DNA of 52,366 bases from an uncultured Alistipes sp. (GCA_900542505.1 UQNV01000013.1:1-52366), one strand, 5' to 3'; positions 22,949 through 33,259 are shown, numbered from the stretch's first letter. Program-made: numbers and translations. Notes: generated by a model from the letters alone, not told the origin.

Positions 22949-23683
22949 CTATCCGTGCAGGCCGGACACCTGGCGCCAGATGGTCACCGCGAAGAAGATG
23001 CCCAGCGCTGTACACATGACCGCCAGAAGCCCCTTCATGATGCGTACGTCGGGTTTCGTCTGGCCGTGGAAATGCGTATCGACATATTCGCTGAAGAAGC
23101 GGTAGAGGGCCGGCAGCAGCGCACAGGCCAGCAGCAGGTCCTCGGGGATGCCGAAGAAATAGACCTTCGAGAAGCCGATGAGCGCCCAATGGCAGAGAAA
23201 AAGCACCACGAAGAGGTTTACCCGCTTCGAGAAGGCGAGCAGCAGGCCGAGCGTGAAGACCGCCACCGAACAGGGCATCACGGGCGAGGTCATCGCCGGA
23301 AACTCCAGTCCGCGCAGCGACGAGAGCAGCGGATAGCAGAAGGGCACGGCGAAGAAGAGCCATACGAGGCGGTCGTGCCGCCGCGTACGCTCGAAGGTGG
23401 TATAGCCCACCGCCAGGTCGTAGAGCCACACGAGCGCCATCACGCCCCAGAAGAAGGCCATCACACCGCTGTAGGCCCGCTCGCGGCAGGCCACAAGGTA
23501 GTAGGCCACGGCAATCCACCCGTTGAGAAAGACCAGATAGAGCTTCATCGCCCCCTTGACCCGGGGCGAGGGACGGCGGTAGAGCAGCACGGTAAGGGCC
23601 AGTCCGACCAGCACGATGGCCAGCTGCACGAGCCACGTTGCCGCATTATAGCGCGCAATGGTCTGCCAGAAAACCTCGGTCAT
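22949..23683 (-). CDS. DUF6064-type integral membrane protein
   Basis: 244 residues with seven or eight hydrophobic segments from about residue 15 to the end, and few charged residues apart from short loops. The opening TEVFWQTIARYNAATW fits the DUF6064 membrane family as I know it; function is unknown. Its ATG overlaps the stop of the ThrE C-terminal-type subunit by 4 nt, so it is translated with the exporter genes and may be linked to them, but no transport motif is visible. Confidence 0.75.
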   Translation of the reverse strand: MTEVFWQTIARYNAATWLVQLAIVLVGLALTVLLYRRPSPRVKGAMKLYLVFLNGWIAVAYYLVACRERAYSGVMAFFWGVMALVWLYDLAVGYTTFERTRRHDRLVWLFFAVPFCYPLLSSLRGLEFPAMTSPVMPCSVAVFTLGLLLAFSKRVNLFVVLFLCHWALIGFSKVYFFGIPEDLLLACALLPALYRFFSEYVDTHFHGQTKPDVRIMKGLLAVMCTALGIFFAVTIWRQVSGLHG

Positions 23684-24183
23684 GATTCGGTGTCGTAGTC
23701 TTTACGGCGCGTAAGCGAGTGCGCCCGTTTGTTGAAGAGGAATATCGGGGCCGCAGCACCCGCCGCAAGCATGAATATCACGCTGAAGGTGACGAACCCG
23801 TTGCGGACGATTTCGAGCAGATAGGCTCCGCTTGCGGCCGGATTGTCGATGTTCTGCATGAACATAATCATCGAGAAGACCGTCTTGTAGGCATACATGC
23901 CCGGAATCATCGGCAGCAGCGCCGGAATGAAGAGCACCGTCATGGGGCAGTAAATCCGTCCGCCGAGCAGCAGACTGCCCACGCCGATGGTCACCGAGGC
24001 GCAGAGCGATGCCGACGCGATGTCCAGCCCCGCCTGCATGAGGCAGAAGCGGAGCGCGTGGCCGATGGCCGCGAGCAGTGCGATGACGGGGAACGCCCGC
24101 ATCGGCGGGTCGGAAATGGCCCCGAACCCGATGGCGGCAATCGCCGCGAAGAAACCGTCCGACAGGATATCGAGTAGCGTCAT
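23680..24183 (-). CDS. threonine/serine exporter, ThrE C-terminal-type subunit
   Basis: 167 residues with four to five membrane segments, matching the ThrE_2 (DUF3815-type) half of the Thr/Ser exporter: IAAIGFGAISDPPMRAF near the start and LFIPALLPMIPGMYAYK in the middle. In Corynebacterium ThrE both halves are fused; here they are separate genes overlapping by 4 nt at each end. Expected to form an inner-membrane amino-acid exporter with the neighbouring subunit; substrate here is inferred from family. Confidence 0.88.
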   Translation of the reverse strand: MTLLDILSDGFFAAIAAIGFGAISDPPMRAFPVIALLAAIGHALRFCLMQAGLDIASASLCASVTIGVGSLLLGGRIYCPMTVLFIPALLPMIPGMYAYKTVFSMIMFMQNIDNPAASGAYLLEIVRNGFVTFSVIFMLAAGAAAPIFLFNKRAHSLTRRKDYDTES

Positions 24184-24947
24184 AGCAGTCCGTTTTTGAC
24201 AATCATCAGCGTACAGGAGAGTCCGACGGCGATGCAGACAATAAGCATCAGAGCCGAGGAGAGCCGCGCAATGCCGTTGAGCACGTGCCCCTCGACGATG
24301 TCGATGACGCCGTTGATGAGCGGCACGCCGGGGATGAGGAAGAGGACGCTCGTACCGATGGCCACCTCCGACGTCGTCTCAAAAATCAGCGCCCCCGAGG
24401 CATACATCGAGGCTGTGAACGACGAGGCGATAAAGATAACATAATGGTTGAAGCCACGCGCCTGCATCCGCTGCTTAAGGAAGAAACCCAGCAACGTCGC
24501 CGTGAAGACGAATCCCATGGCGCACCAGTCTCCGCCGAAGAGGTGGCAGAACGAGGCGTTGGCGAAGCCGACGAGCAGCAGCGTGAAGATGGGGTCGAGG
24601 TGGGGCCGTGCGACGATGCGGTCGTAGCGCTCGCGGATTTCGGGCAGCGACAAACGGCGGTCGTAGGCCTCCCAGCTCAGGGCGCTCAGTTCTGCATTGA
24701 GTTCGAAACTGATGGGGCGGGGCGGGATGTCGACCACCTCGCTGTAAACCTCGCCGCTCTCGTCGTCGCACACCGAAAAGGTGACCACCTTCTGGAAGGC
24801 TGAAACGATAACCCGTACACCAAGAGCCTCACCCAACCGCTTCGAATTGCGCACCACACGCGAGGTATGGACGCCGGAACCCATCAGACGGGTGGCATAC
24901 TCGGCAATGAATTGCGCGATTTCCTTCAACTCGGTCCTTGACTTCAT
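24180..24947 (-). CDS. threonine/serine exporter, ThrE N-terminal-type subunit
   Basis: 255 residues. The soluble N-terminal half (about 1-115) is the DUF1212/ThrE_1 domain with MGSGVHTSRVVRNSKRLGEALG. The C-terminal half has five membrane segments including GTSVLFLIPGVPLINGVIDIVEG. The start MKSRTELKEIAQF at 24947 follows the promoter at 24968-24975. It overlaps the second subunit by 4 nt (ATGA at 24180-24183), so the two proteins are made together. First gene of a three-gene membrane operon. Confidence 0.9.
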   Translation of the reverse strand: MKSRTELKEIAQFIAEYATRLMGSGVHTSRVVRNSKRLGEALGVRVIVSAFQKVVTFSVCDDESGEVYSEVVDIPPRPISFELNAELSALSWEAYDRRLSLPEIRERYDRIVARPHLDPIFTLLLVGFANASFCHLFGGDWCAMGFVFTATLLGFFLKQRMQARGFNHYVIFIASSFTASMYASGALIFETTSEVAIGTSVLFLIPGVPLINGVIDIVEGHVLNGIARLSSALMLIVCIAVGLSCTLMIVKNGLL

Positions 24948-24967
24948 AACTTGCTCATTTGCGACGG

Positions 24968-24975
24968 CAAAGATA
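24968..24975 (-). promoter_or_regulatory. -7 box of the ThrE operon
   Basis: Minus-strand TATCTTTG, 20 nt before the start at 24947. It is the intact version of a box that is repeated and decayed in the two duplicated units upstream (24968-25137). Confidence 0.7.
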
Positions 24976-25137
24976 GTGAAAGGCGGGCGCAGAAAAACAA
25001 ACTTCCCTGATTTTTTTGCCGGGCCGCATCCTCTCTTCTTCAAAGACAGTGAAAGGCGAGCGCAGAAAAACAAACTTGTTTGATTTTTTGCCGAGCCGCA
25101 TCCTCTCTTCTCTAAAGACAGTGAAAGGCGGGCGCGG
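24968..25137. repeat. tandem duplication of the ThrE promoter region, about 2.3 copies
   Basis: Units of 73 bp (24968-25040) and 72 bp (25041-25112) are followed by a partial third copy (25113-25137). Shared words include GTGAAAGGCG, AGAAAAACAAACTT and CCGCATCCTCTCTTC. In copies two and three the -7 box has decayed from TATCTTTG to TGTCTTTG and TGTCTTTA. The differences show the duplication is not recent. Confidence 0.9.
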
Positions 25138-25205
25138 CTATGACCCCGGAACAAAGTTTCGGGTGACAAAGCCCGACAAGCCCCGAAAAACGCTATCTTC
25201 GCATC

Positions 25206-25835
25206 ATGAAACCCTCCGAAACGCTTGTGGCCTACATCGAGGCCGAAATCATTCCCCGCTATGCCGCCTTCGACCGCGCCCACGACGAACGCCACGTCCG
25301 CACGGTCATCGAGCGGAGCCTTGCGCTGGCCGGGCAGCTCGGCGCCGACGCCGACATGGCCTACACCGTGGCGGCCTACCACGATACGGGACTCACGGCC
25401 GGACGCGAACGCCACCATACGGTCTCGGGCGAAATCCTTGCGGCCGACACCGCGCTGCGGCGCTGGTTCGACGAGGAGCAGATTGCCGCCATGCGCCAGG
25501 CGGTCGAAGACCACCGCGCCTCGGCCGGAGCGCCGCCCCGCAACCTCTACGGGCGCATCGTCGCCGAGGCCGACCGGCTCATCGAGCCGATGACCATCAT
25601 CCGCCGCACGGTCCAGTACGGACTGGCCCACTACCCGGAACTCGACCGCGAGGGCCATTACGCCCGCTGCATGGAGCACCTGCAGCACAAATACGGCGAC
25701 GGAGGCTACCTGCGCCTGTGGCTCGCCGAGTCGGAGAATGCCCGACGGCTGGAGGAGCTGCGCGCCCTGCTCCGCCGCGAGGAACCGGTCCGCGAAGCAT
25801 TCGAACGCATCTTCGACGAGGAGACCGCCCGCTGA
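25206..25835 (+). CDS. HD-domain protein, putative phosphohydrolase
   Basis: 209 residues. The metal-binding HD set is visible: HDERH (His30), AAYHDTGL (His59-Asp60) and AEADRLIEP (Asp near 123), within a mostly helical protein. HD proteins usually hydrolyse nucleotides or other phosphate esters; the substrate is not predictable here. TATCTTCG at 25194-25201, one base off the -7 consensus, lies four nt before the ATG, so the leader would be very short or absent. Single gene facing away from the ThrE operon. Confidence 0.85.
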   Translation: MKPSETLVAYIEAEIIPRYAAFDRAHDERHVRTVIERSLALAGQLGADADMAYTVAAYHDTGLTAGRERHHTVSGEILAADTALRRWFDEEQIAAMRQAVEDHRASAGAPPRNLYGRIVAEADRLIEPMTIIRRTVQYGLAHYPELDREGHYARCMEHLQHKYGDGGYLRLWLAESENARRLEELRALLRREEPVREAFERIFDEETAR

Positions 25836-26026
25836 CCGGGCGCACCCCTCCCCTCCCTGCCGGACGCCACACGGGCCGGGGCGGCACCCCTCCCCTTAGG
25901 ATGCCGTGCGGAGCAAAGAGGTACATCCGACAGTACGCCGGGCCAAAAGGCACAACCGGCCCGGACAACACAGCCGGCAAGCGCCGAAAAACAGGCGAGA
26001 TGAGGGCCTGCCTCCCCGAAAACGAC

Positions 26027-26058
26027 CAGAGCGGCTCCGGACATCCGGAGCCGCTCTG
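26027..26058. terminator. 14-bp perfect hairpin between the HD gene and gcvT
   Basis: CAGAGCGGCTCCGG and its exact complement flank the loop ACAT. It lies 52 nt past the gcvT stop on the minus strand, which then reads GTCGTTTT, and also after the converging HD gene. The T run is weak. Confidence 0.7.
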
Positions 26059-26109
26059 CTTCCTGTCACGACGGAACCGCCCTGCAGGGATTCCGTCCCA
26101 CGTCCGCGG

Positions 26110-27210
<1,101 letters not shown>

Positions 27211-27303
27211 TATGGTTGGTTTAGGATTCTCCTGATGTGATTTCATTTCATCGCTTCACGCCCCGGCGCCGCGGGACGCCGCCCCGGGCAGCCCCGTGCC
27301 GGG

Positions 27304-28509
27304 CTACTCGCGCCGCTTGACGCCCAGCCGCGGACAGCGGTGGAACTCCTTCGTGCGGTCGAACAGGTAGCGGTAGGTGGTGTGGACCTTGTGGCGCGTG
27401 GCGCAGACGTAGGTCTCAATCATGCGGTTCATCACCGGGTTGAAGTCGCCAATCCACGCCAGCTCGAGCGTCTTGTAGCGCGTCTGCTGCTCCATCATGA
27501 AGTGCCAGTACTTGACCATGATGGCCGACTCGACACCCTTGCCGTGGAACTCGGGCGCGATGCCGAAAATCACGCCGAAGATGCGGTCGCTGCGCTTGCG
27601 CACCTTCAGCTCCCACAGCAGCTGGAGCTTCTGCCACCAGCCGAAGCGGCCGTTGAAGCGCCCGATGATGCGGTTCAGGTCGGGCACCGTGATGAAGAAG
27701 CCGATGGGTTCGTCGTTGAAATAGGCGAAGAAGACGATGTCGGGGTCAATCAGAGGCTTCATCTGGCGCATCATGTAGAGCGCCTCCTCCTGCGTCATGG
27801 GCTTCACGCCCGAGAAGAGCGCCCACGCCTTGTTGTAGACCAGACGGAAGTTCTCGGCCTCCTCCTCCAGGTTCTTCATGTCGATGGTCTCGACGTGGTA
27901 GCCCGGGGTCGAATAGAGCCGCTCGGCACGGTCGAAAATCCGTGCGCTCGCCTCCGAGACGTTCGCCCGCCAGATGTAGCTGTTCTGGTTGAAGTAGTTG
28001 CGGAAGCCGTAGTTCTCGAACAGCTCCTTGTAGTAGGGCGGATTGTAGGGATTGCGGTAGAGGGGCTGGAATTCATACCCCTCGACCAGCAGGCCCCACC
28101 AGTCGCGCCGCTGGCCGAAATTGACGGGGCCGTCCATCGCCTCCATGCCGCGGCTGGCCAGCCACATGCGCGCCGCATCGAAGAGCATGTCGGCCACCCG
28201 CTGCTCCTCAATCGACTCGAAGAAGCCGCAGCCGCCCGTGGGCTGCTCCTCGAGGGCCGCCTTCTCGCGGTTGTAGAAGGCCGCGATGCGGCCCACCACC
28301 TCGCCGTCGGCGTTGCGCGCCACCCAGCGGATGGCCTCGCCGTCGGCGAACAGGTCGTTCTTCGCCGGGTCGAACACCTCGCGGATATCGTCGTCGAGCG
28401 GGCAGACCCAGTTGCGGTTGCCCTTGTAGATTCGTTTCGGCAGGTCGAGCCACTCGCGCTCGACGGCCGGCGTGGTGACCTCCTGCAATACGTATTTGTC
28501 GGAATTCAT
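27304..28509 (-). CDS. GNAT-like acyltransferase family protein
   Basis: 401 residues, cytosolic. Two acyl-CoA N-acyltransferase-like halves can be made out: an N-terminal one with EAIRWVARNADGEVVGRIAA, and a C-terminal one with GVIFGIAPEFHGKGVESAI. The latter resembles the acetyl-CoA pyrophosphate loop. NFGQRRDWWGLLVEGYEFQP is a hallmark of a Bacteroidota family usually annotated only as N-acetyltransferase or hypothetical. Substrate unknown. Own promoter, and gcvT follows 93 nt later. Confidence 0.75.
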   Translation of the reverse strand: MNSDKYVLQEVTTPAVEREWLDLPKRIYKGNRNWVCPLDDDIREVFDPAKNDLFADGEAIRWVARNADGEVVGRIAAFYNREKAALEEQPTGGCGFFESIEEQRVADMLFDAARMWLASRGMEAMDGPVNFGQRRDWWGLLVEGYEFQPLYRNPYNPPYYKELFENYGFRNYFNQNSYIWRANVSEASARIFDRAERLYSTPGYHVETIDMKNLEEEAENFRLVYNKAWALFSGVKPMTQEEALYMMRQMKPLIDPDIVFFAYFNDEPIGFFITVPDLNRIIGRFNGRFGWWQKLQLLWELKVRKRSDRIFGVIFGIAPEFHGKGVESAIMVKYWHFMMEQQTRYKTLELAWIGDFNPVMNRMIETYVCATRHKVHTTYRYLFDRTKEFHRCPRLGVKRRE

Positions 28510-28535
28510 CTTCTCGGATTTTCGTAAGTCTCATG

Positions 28536-28543
28536 CAAAGATA
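28536..28543 (-). promoter_or_regulatory. -7 box for the GNAT-like gene
   Basis: Minus-strand TATCTTTG, 26 nt before the start at 28509. Confidence 0.65.
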
Positions 28544-28637
28544 ACAATAAAAACCGATTTGCATCGGCCCCGGCCAATTCATTTCGTCGCACGGGCCTTT
28601 TTCCGGCGGGAATACCCCGCGATGCGGCCGTGCGCTA

Positions 28638-28668
28638 TTGGATTTGAAGCCCTTTATTTTTATATTTG
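28638..28668 (+). promoter_or_regulatory. promoter of the receiver/PPDK_N gene
   Basis: TTG at 28638-28640 and TATATTTG at 28661-28668, 20 nt apart, ending 29 nt before the ATG at 28698. Confidence 0.75.
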
Positions 28669-28697
28669 TATATTCGACAATACCAACAACGACCGCT

Positions 28698-31688
28698 ATG
28701 GAGACAACCCCCGAAGAGCGGCTTTCCGACAAGGCACGGGAGCCCTACCGCTTCATGAAATACCGGATTCACAAGATTCTGCTCGTCTGCTGCAGCTACG
28801 ACGGCTACATCCTCGAGGAGGACGGCCACATCGAGTCGCAAATCAACCAGGAGTACCTCGAGCTCAATCTGTCGAATCCCCCCTCGTTTACCCGCGTCAG
28901 CTCGACCTCCGAGGCGCTCGCGCTGCTCGACGAGGATGACTCCTACGACTTCATCCTGACGATGTACAACGTCGGCGAGCCCGACGTCTTCGCCTTTGCC
29001 AAGATTGTCAAGGAGCGCCACCCGCGCATCCCCATCGCGCTGCTGACCTCCTTCTCGAAGGATATCTACCGCCGCATCGAGGAGCGCGACCGCTCGGGGC
29101 TCGACTACATCTTCTGCTGGCACGGCAACACGGAGCTCATCATCGCCATCATCAAGCTCATCGAGGATGCGATGAATGCCCGCGAGGACATCCTCCAGGG
29201 GGGCGTCCAGGCCATCCTGCTGGTCGAGGACTCCATCCGCTTCTACTCGACCTACCTGCCCGAGCTCTACAAGCTCATCCTGCTGCAGAACACCGAATTC
29301 CTGAAGGATGCCCTCAACGAGCAGCAACAGGTGCTGCGCAAGCGCGCCCGGCCCAAAATCCTGCTGGCCACCTCCTACGAGGAGGCTGTCGAGCTCTACG
29401 ACCGCTATCGAGGCAACCTGCTGGGCGTCATCTCCGACGTGGGCTTCGTCCTCCACCGCAACGACCCCTCGCAGAGCGAGAAGCGCGATGCGGGCATCGA
29501 CCTCTGCCGTCGCATCCGCGAGGACAATCCGCTGATGCCCATCCTGCTGCAGTCGTCGCAGACCGAATTCGAGAGCCGCGCCCGCGAGCTGGGCGTCGGC
29601 TTCCTGGCCAAGAACTCGAAGACGCTGCTCTCGCAGCTGCACGAATACATCTCCACGGAGTTCGCCTTCGGCGACTTCGTCTTCAAGGACCCCGCGACCG
29701 GCGCCGTCATCGGCAGCGCCCGCGACCTGAAGCAGATGCAGGAGATGATTGCTACCATCCCCGACGAGGCCTTCGAGTACCACACCTCGCAGAACCACCT
29801 CTCGAAGTGGCTCTACTCGCGCGGCCTCTTCCCGCTGGCCGCCTCCATCCGGCGCCACAACAAGAGCCACTTCGCCACGCGCGAGGCGCACCGCCGCGCC
29901 ATCGTCAACCTCATCAAGGACTACCGCACGCTGCTCGGCCAGGGGGTCATCGCCCGCTTCGACGCCGAGACCTACTCCGACGCGGTGGCCTTCGCCCGCA
30001 TCGGCGAGGGGTCGCTGGGCGGCAAGGCGCGCGGTCTGGCCTTCATGAACTCGATGCTCATCAAGTACCGCCAGTACGACAAGCACGAGGGGGTGCGCAT
30101 CCTCATCCCCCGTTCGGTGGTCATCGCCACCGACTACTTCGACGAGTTCATCCGCCAGAACGGACTCGAGTACATCATCTCGCAGGACCTGCCCGACGAC
30201 GTCATCCTCTCGGAATTCGTCGGCTCGACCGTTCCGGTCCGGCTGCAGGAGGAGCTGCGCGCCTACATCCGCACCACGACGGGACCTCTGGCCGTGCGCT
30301 CGTCGTCCAAGCTGGAGGACTCGCACTACCAGCCCTTCGCCGGCATCTATTCGACCTACATGATTCCCCACGTGGACAACGAGGGCCAGATGCTGCGCCT
30401 GCTGCTCAAGGCCATCAAGAGCGTCTACGCCTCGGTCTACTTCGCCGCCTCGCGCGCCTACATCTCCTCGTCGCAGAACCTCATCTCGGAGGAGAAGATG
30501 GCGGTCATCATCCAGGAGGTGTGCGGCACGGAGCAGGACGGGCTCTTCATGCCCACCTTCTCGGGCGTGGCCCGCTCCATCAACTACTACCCCATCGGCG
30601 ACGAGGCGCCCGAGGAGGGCATCTGCAACGTGGCCATGGGTCTGGGCAAGCTGGTCGTCGACGGCGGCCGCACGCTCCGCTTCTCGCCCCGCTACCCGCA
30701 GAAGGTGCTCCAGACATCGACGCCCGAACTGGCGCTGCGCGACACACAGAACGAGGTGCTGGCCCTCAGCCTCCGCCCCGAGGAGTTCCGCACCTCCATC
30801 GACGATGCGGTGAACCTCCACCGGCTCGACCTCTCGCAGATTGCCCCGCTGCGCAACGCCCGCTATGTCTGCTCGGTGTGGGACCGCGAGAACGAACGCA
30901 TCTCGGACAGTCCCTTCGACCGGGGCCGGATGGTCATCACGTTCAACAACATACTGAAGTACAACACCTTCCCGCTTGCCGAGATTGTCTCCGACATCCT
31001 GCGCATGGGCACCGAGGAGATGCGCTGCCCGGTCGAGGTGGAGTTTGCCGTCAACATGGACGTCCCGTCGGGACAGCAGCGGATTTTCAACCTGCTGCAG
31101 ATTCGCCCCATCATCGACAACCAGGACAACCGGCCGATGGACTGGGCCTCGGTCGACACCTCCGAGGCGCTCATCTACGCCGAGAGCGCGCTGGGCATCG
31201 GCGCCATGCACGACATCTCGGACATCGTCTACGTGAAACCCGACATCTTCGATTCGCTCTCCACCGAGCGCATCGCCGACGAACTGCTGGCACTCAACCT
31301 CCGCATGCGCGAAGAGGGTCGCTCCTATATATTGGTAGGCCCCGGCCGCTGGGGCTCGTCGGACCCCTTCCTCGGCGTTCCCGTCAAGTGGACCCACATC
31401 TCGGAGGCGAAGGTCATCGTCGAATGCGGCATCGAACGCTTCGAGGTCGAACCCTCGCAGGGCACGCACTTCTTCCAGAATGTCACATCGCTGGGAGTGG
31501 GCTATCTGACCATCAACCCCTTCCGGGGCGACGGCAGTTTCCGCATCTCGCGGCTCGACGCCCAACCGGCCGTCTACGAGGGCACATACCTGCGCCAGGT
31601 GCGCTTCGAACGGCCGCTGAAGGTCTACATCGACGGCCGCTCGAACAAGGGAATCATCTCGGAAGATACGGAAAACGGGGCCGAGTGA
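28698..31688 (+). CDS. two-receiver protein with PEP-synthase-type ATP-binding (PPDK_N) domain
   Basis: 996 residues, no signal peptide. Residues about 25-160 form a receiver-like fold lacking the acceptor Asp (the site reads FILTMYNVG). Residues about 171-320 form a canonical receiver: acidic pair Glu177-Asp178, acceptor Asp247 (VISDVGF), Ser286-Ser287 and Lys305 (FLAKN). Residues about 430-760 match the ATP-binding domain of PEP synthase/PPDK: LGGKARGLAFM, LIPRSVVIATDYF, GPLAVRSSSKLED and VIIQEVCG. The swivelling phospho-His domain and the PEP barrel of those enzymes are not seen; residues 800-996 are a separate C-terminal part (SYILVGPGRWGSSDPFLGVP). It is probably an ATP-dependent phosphotransfer enzyme switched by receiver phosphorylation. 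Reaction unknown. The start is chosen downstream of the promoter. Confidence 0.85.
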   Translation: METTPEERLSDKAREPYRFMKYRIHKILLVCCSYDGYILEEDGHIESQINQEYLELNLSNPPSFTRVSSTSEALALLDEDDSYDFILTMYNVGEPDVFAFAKIVKERHPRIPIALLTSFSKDIYRRIEERDRSGLDYIFCWHGNTELIIAIIKLIEDAMNAREDILQGGVQAILLVEDSIRFYSTYLPELYKLILLQNTEFLKDALNEQQQVLRKRARPKILLATSYEEAVELYDRYRGNLLGVISDVGFVLHRNDPSQSEKRDAGIDLCRRIREDNPLMPILLQSSQTEFESRARELGVGFLAKNSKTLLSQLHEYISTEFAFGDFVFKDPATGAVIGSARDLKQMQEMIATIPDEAFEYHTSQNHLSKWLYSRGLFPLAASIRRHNKSHFATREAHRRAIVNLIKDYRTLLGQGVIARFDAETYSDAVAFARIGEGSLGGKARGLAFMNSMLIKYRQYDKHEGVRILIPRSVVIATDYFDEFIRQNGLEYIISQDLPDDVILSEFVGSTVPVRLQEELRAYIRTTTGPLAVRSSSKLEDSHYQPFAGIYSTYMIPHVDNEGQMLRLLLKAIKSVYASVYFAASRAYISSSQNLISEEKMAVIIQEVCGTEQDGLFMPTFSGVARSINYYPIGDEAPEEGICNVAMGLGKLVVDGGRTLRFSPRYPQKVLQTSTPELALRDTQNEVLALSLRPEEFRTSIDDAVNLHRLDLSQIAPLRNARYVCSVWDRENERISDSPFDRGRMVITFNNILKYNTFPLAEIVSDILRMGTEEMRCPVEVEFAVNMDVPSGQQRIFNLLQIRPIIDNQDNRPMDWASVDTSEALIYAESALGIGAMHDISDIVYVKPDIFDSLSTERIADELLALNLRMREEGRSYILVGPGRWGSSDPFLGVPVKWTHISEAKVIVECGIERFEVEPSQGTHFFQNVTSLGVGYLTINPFRGDGSFRISRLDAQPAVYEGTYLRQVRFERPLKVYIDGRSNKGIISEDTENGAE

Positions 31689-31739
31689 CAATTTCGCTAA
31701 AATTTTCTGTCGGGAGTTACAATCTATCGGAAATAATAC

Positions 31740-31747
31740 TATATTTG
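31740..31747 (+). promoter_or_regulatory. -7 box for gdhA
   Basis: TATATTTG, 34 nt before the gdhA ATG, in a short AT-rich gap after the PPDK_N-type gene. A TTA at 31717-31719 may be the weak -33 element. Confidence 0.65.
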
Positions 31748-31781
31748 TAGTAAACAACAACCAACTAAAACTTCACAGACT

Positions 31782-33119
31782 ATGAATGTAAACAAACTGA
31801 TGGCCGAGCTCGAGAAGAAGCACCCGGGCGAGAGCGAATACCTGCAGGCCGTTCGCGAAGTGCTGATGACCGTAGAGGAGACCTACAACCAGCATCCGGA
31901 GTTCGAGGCCAACCGCATTGCGGAGCGCATCGTTGAACCCGACCGCAGCTTCACGTTCAAGGTAGTTTGGGTGGATGACAAGGGCGACGTGCAGGTCAAC
32001 ACCGGCTATCGCTTCCAGTTCAACAACGCCATCGGCCCCTACAAGGGCGGTCTGCGTTTCCATCCTTCGGTGAATCCCTCGATTCTGAAGTTCCTCGGCT
32101 TCGAGCAGATTTTCAAGAACGCGCTGACGACGCTGCCGATGGGCGGCGCAAAGGGCGGCTCGGACTTCAACCCCAAGGGCAAGTCGGACCGCGAGGTGAT
32201 GCGTTTCTGCCAGGCCTTCATGACCGAACTGTGGCGCCACATCGGTCCCGAGACCGACGTTCCGGCCGGTGACATCGGCGTGGGCGGCCGCGAAATCGGC
32301 TACCTCTACGGCATGTACCGCAAGCTGGCCCGCGAGAATACGGGTGTGCTGACGGGCAAGGGCATGACCTATGGCGGTTCGCTCATCCGCCCCGAGGCTA
32401 CGGGCTTCGGCGCCGTATACTTCCTGCGCCAGATGCTCGAGACGGCCGGCATGGACATCAAGGGCAAGACCATCGCCATTTCGGGCTTCGGCAACGTGGC
32501 CTGGGGTGCCGCCACGAAGGCTACCGAGCTGGGTGCCAAGGTGGTAACCATTTCGGGTCCCGATGGATACATCTACGACCCCGCCGGTCTGGACAAGGAG
32601 AAGATTGCCTACATGCTCGAGCTCCGCGCCTCGAACAACGACGTTGTGGAACCCTATGCCAAGAAGTTCCCCGGCTCGCAGTTCTTCCCCGGCCGCAAAC
32701 CGTGGGAGGTCAAGGTCGACATCGCCATGCCGTGCGCAACGCAGAACGAACTCAACGGTGACGACGCCAAGCAGCTGCTGGCCAACGGCGTGAAGATTGT
32801 CGCCGAGGTTTCGAACATGGGTTGCCGTCCGGAGGCCATCGACGCCTTCATCGAGGCGAAGATTCCCTACGGCCCGGGCAAGGCGGTGAACGCCGGCGGC
32901 GTGGCTACCTCGGGTCTCGAGATGACGCAGAACTCGCAGAAGCTCAACTGGACGGCCGAGGAGGTCGATGCCAAGCTGCACCAGATTATGTCGTCGATTC
33001 ACCACGCCTGCCTCGAGTACGGCACGGAGAAGGACGGCTACATCAACTACATGAAGGGCGCCAACATCGCCGGCTTCATGAAGGTTGCCAAGTCGATGGT
33101 CGAGCAGGGTATCCTCTAA
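31782..33119 (+). CDS. gdhA: glutamate dehydrogenase (hexameric, probably NADP-dependent)
   Basis: 445 residues. Catalytic motifs are intact: GPYKGGLRFHPSVN, LPMGGAKGGSDFNPKGK with the active-site lysines, PAGDIGVGGREIGYL, and Rossmann motif ISGFGNVAWGAATKA. It interconverts 2-oxoglutarate plus ammonia and glutamate. The length fits the small hexameric class that is usually NADP(H)-linked; the coenzyme call is from family, not proven by sequence. Codon use is simpler than its neighbours (many GGC, AAG and TTC), as expected for a highly expressed gene. Own promoter and terminator. Confidence 0.95.
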   Translation: MNVNKLMAELEKKHPGESEYLQAVREVLMTVEETYNQHPEFEANRIAERIVEPDRSFTFKVVWVDDKGDVQVNTGYRFQFNNAIGPYKGGLRFHPSVNPSILKFLGFEQIFKNALTTLPMGGAKGGSDFNPKGKSDREVMRFCQAFMTELWRHIGPETDVPAGDIGVGGREIGYLYGMYRKLARENTGVLTGKGMTYGGSLIRPEATGFGAVYFLRQMLETAGMDIKGKTIAISGFGNVAWGAATKATELGAKVVTISGPDGYIYDPAGLDKEKIAYMLELRASNNDVVEPYAKKFPGSQFFPGRKPWEVKVDIAMPCATQNELNGDDAKQLLANGVKIVAEVSNMGCRPEAIDAFIEAKIPYGPGKAVNAGGVATSGLEMTQNSQKLNWTAEEVDAKLHQIMSSIHHACLEYGTEKDGYINYMKGANIAGFMKVAKSMVEQGIL

Positions 33120-33166
33120 CCGATACGACAGGGTGCGGCGCCGACCGTTCCGCACCTCAAGAAAGC

Positions 33167-33201
33167 GAGAGGTCCGGCCAACTGACCGGACCTCTCTTTT
33201 T
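33167..33201 (+). terminator. intrinsic terminator of gdhA
   Basis: GAGAGGTCCGG pairs with CCGGACCTCTC over 11 bp, followed by a run of five T. Confidence 0.9.
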
Positions 33202-33259
33202 GCAGACACACCATGGCCGGCCCCCGCACACCGGCAGAGCCCCGAACCAGAGCCGCCGG

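Noticed and set aside
27211..27303. Glycine riboswitch before gcvT
   Set aside because: The 93-nt gap is short, GC-rich, and shows no pair of glycine aptamer cores.
28635..31760. A 1041-codon frame antisense to the receiver/PPDK_N gene
   Set aside because: It is rich in His, Val, Arg, Asp and Leu, as expected for the complement of a high-GC gene; the plus-strand protein has clear domains.
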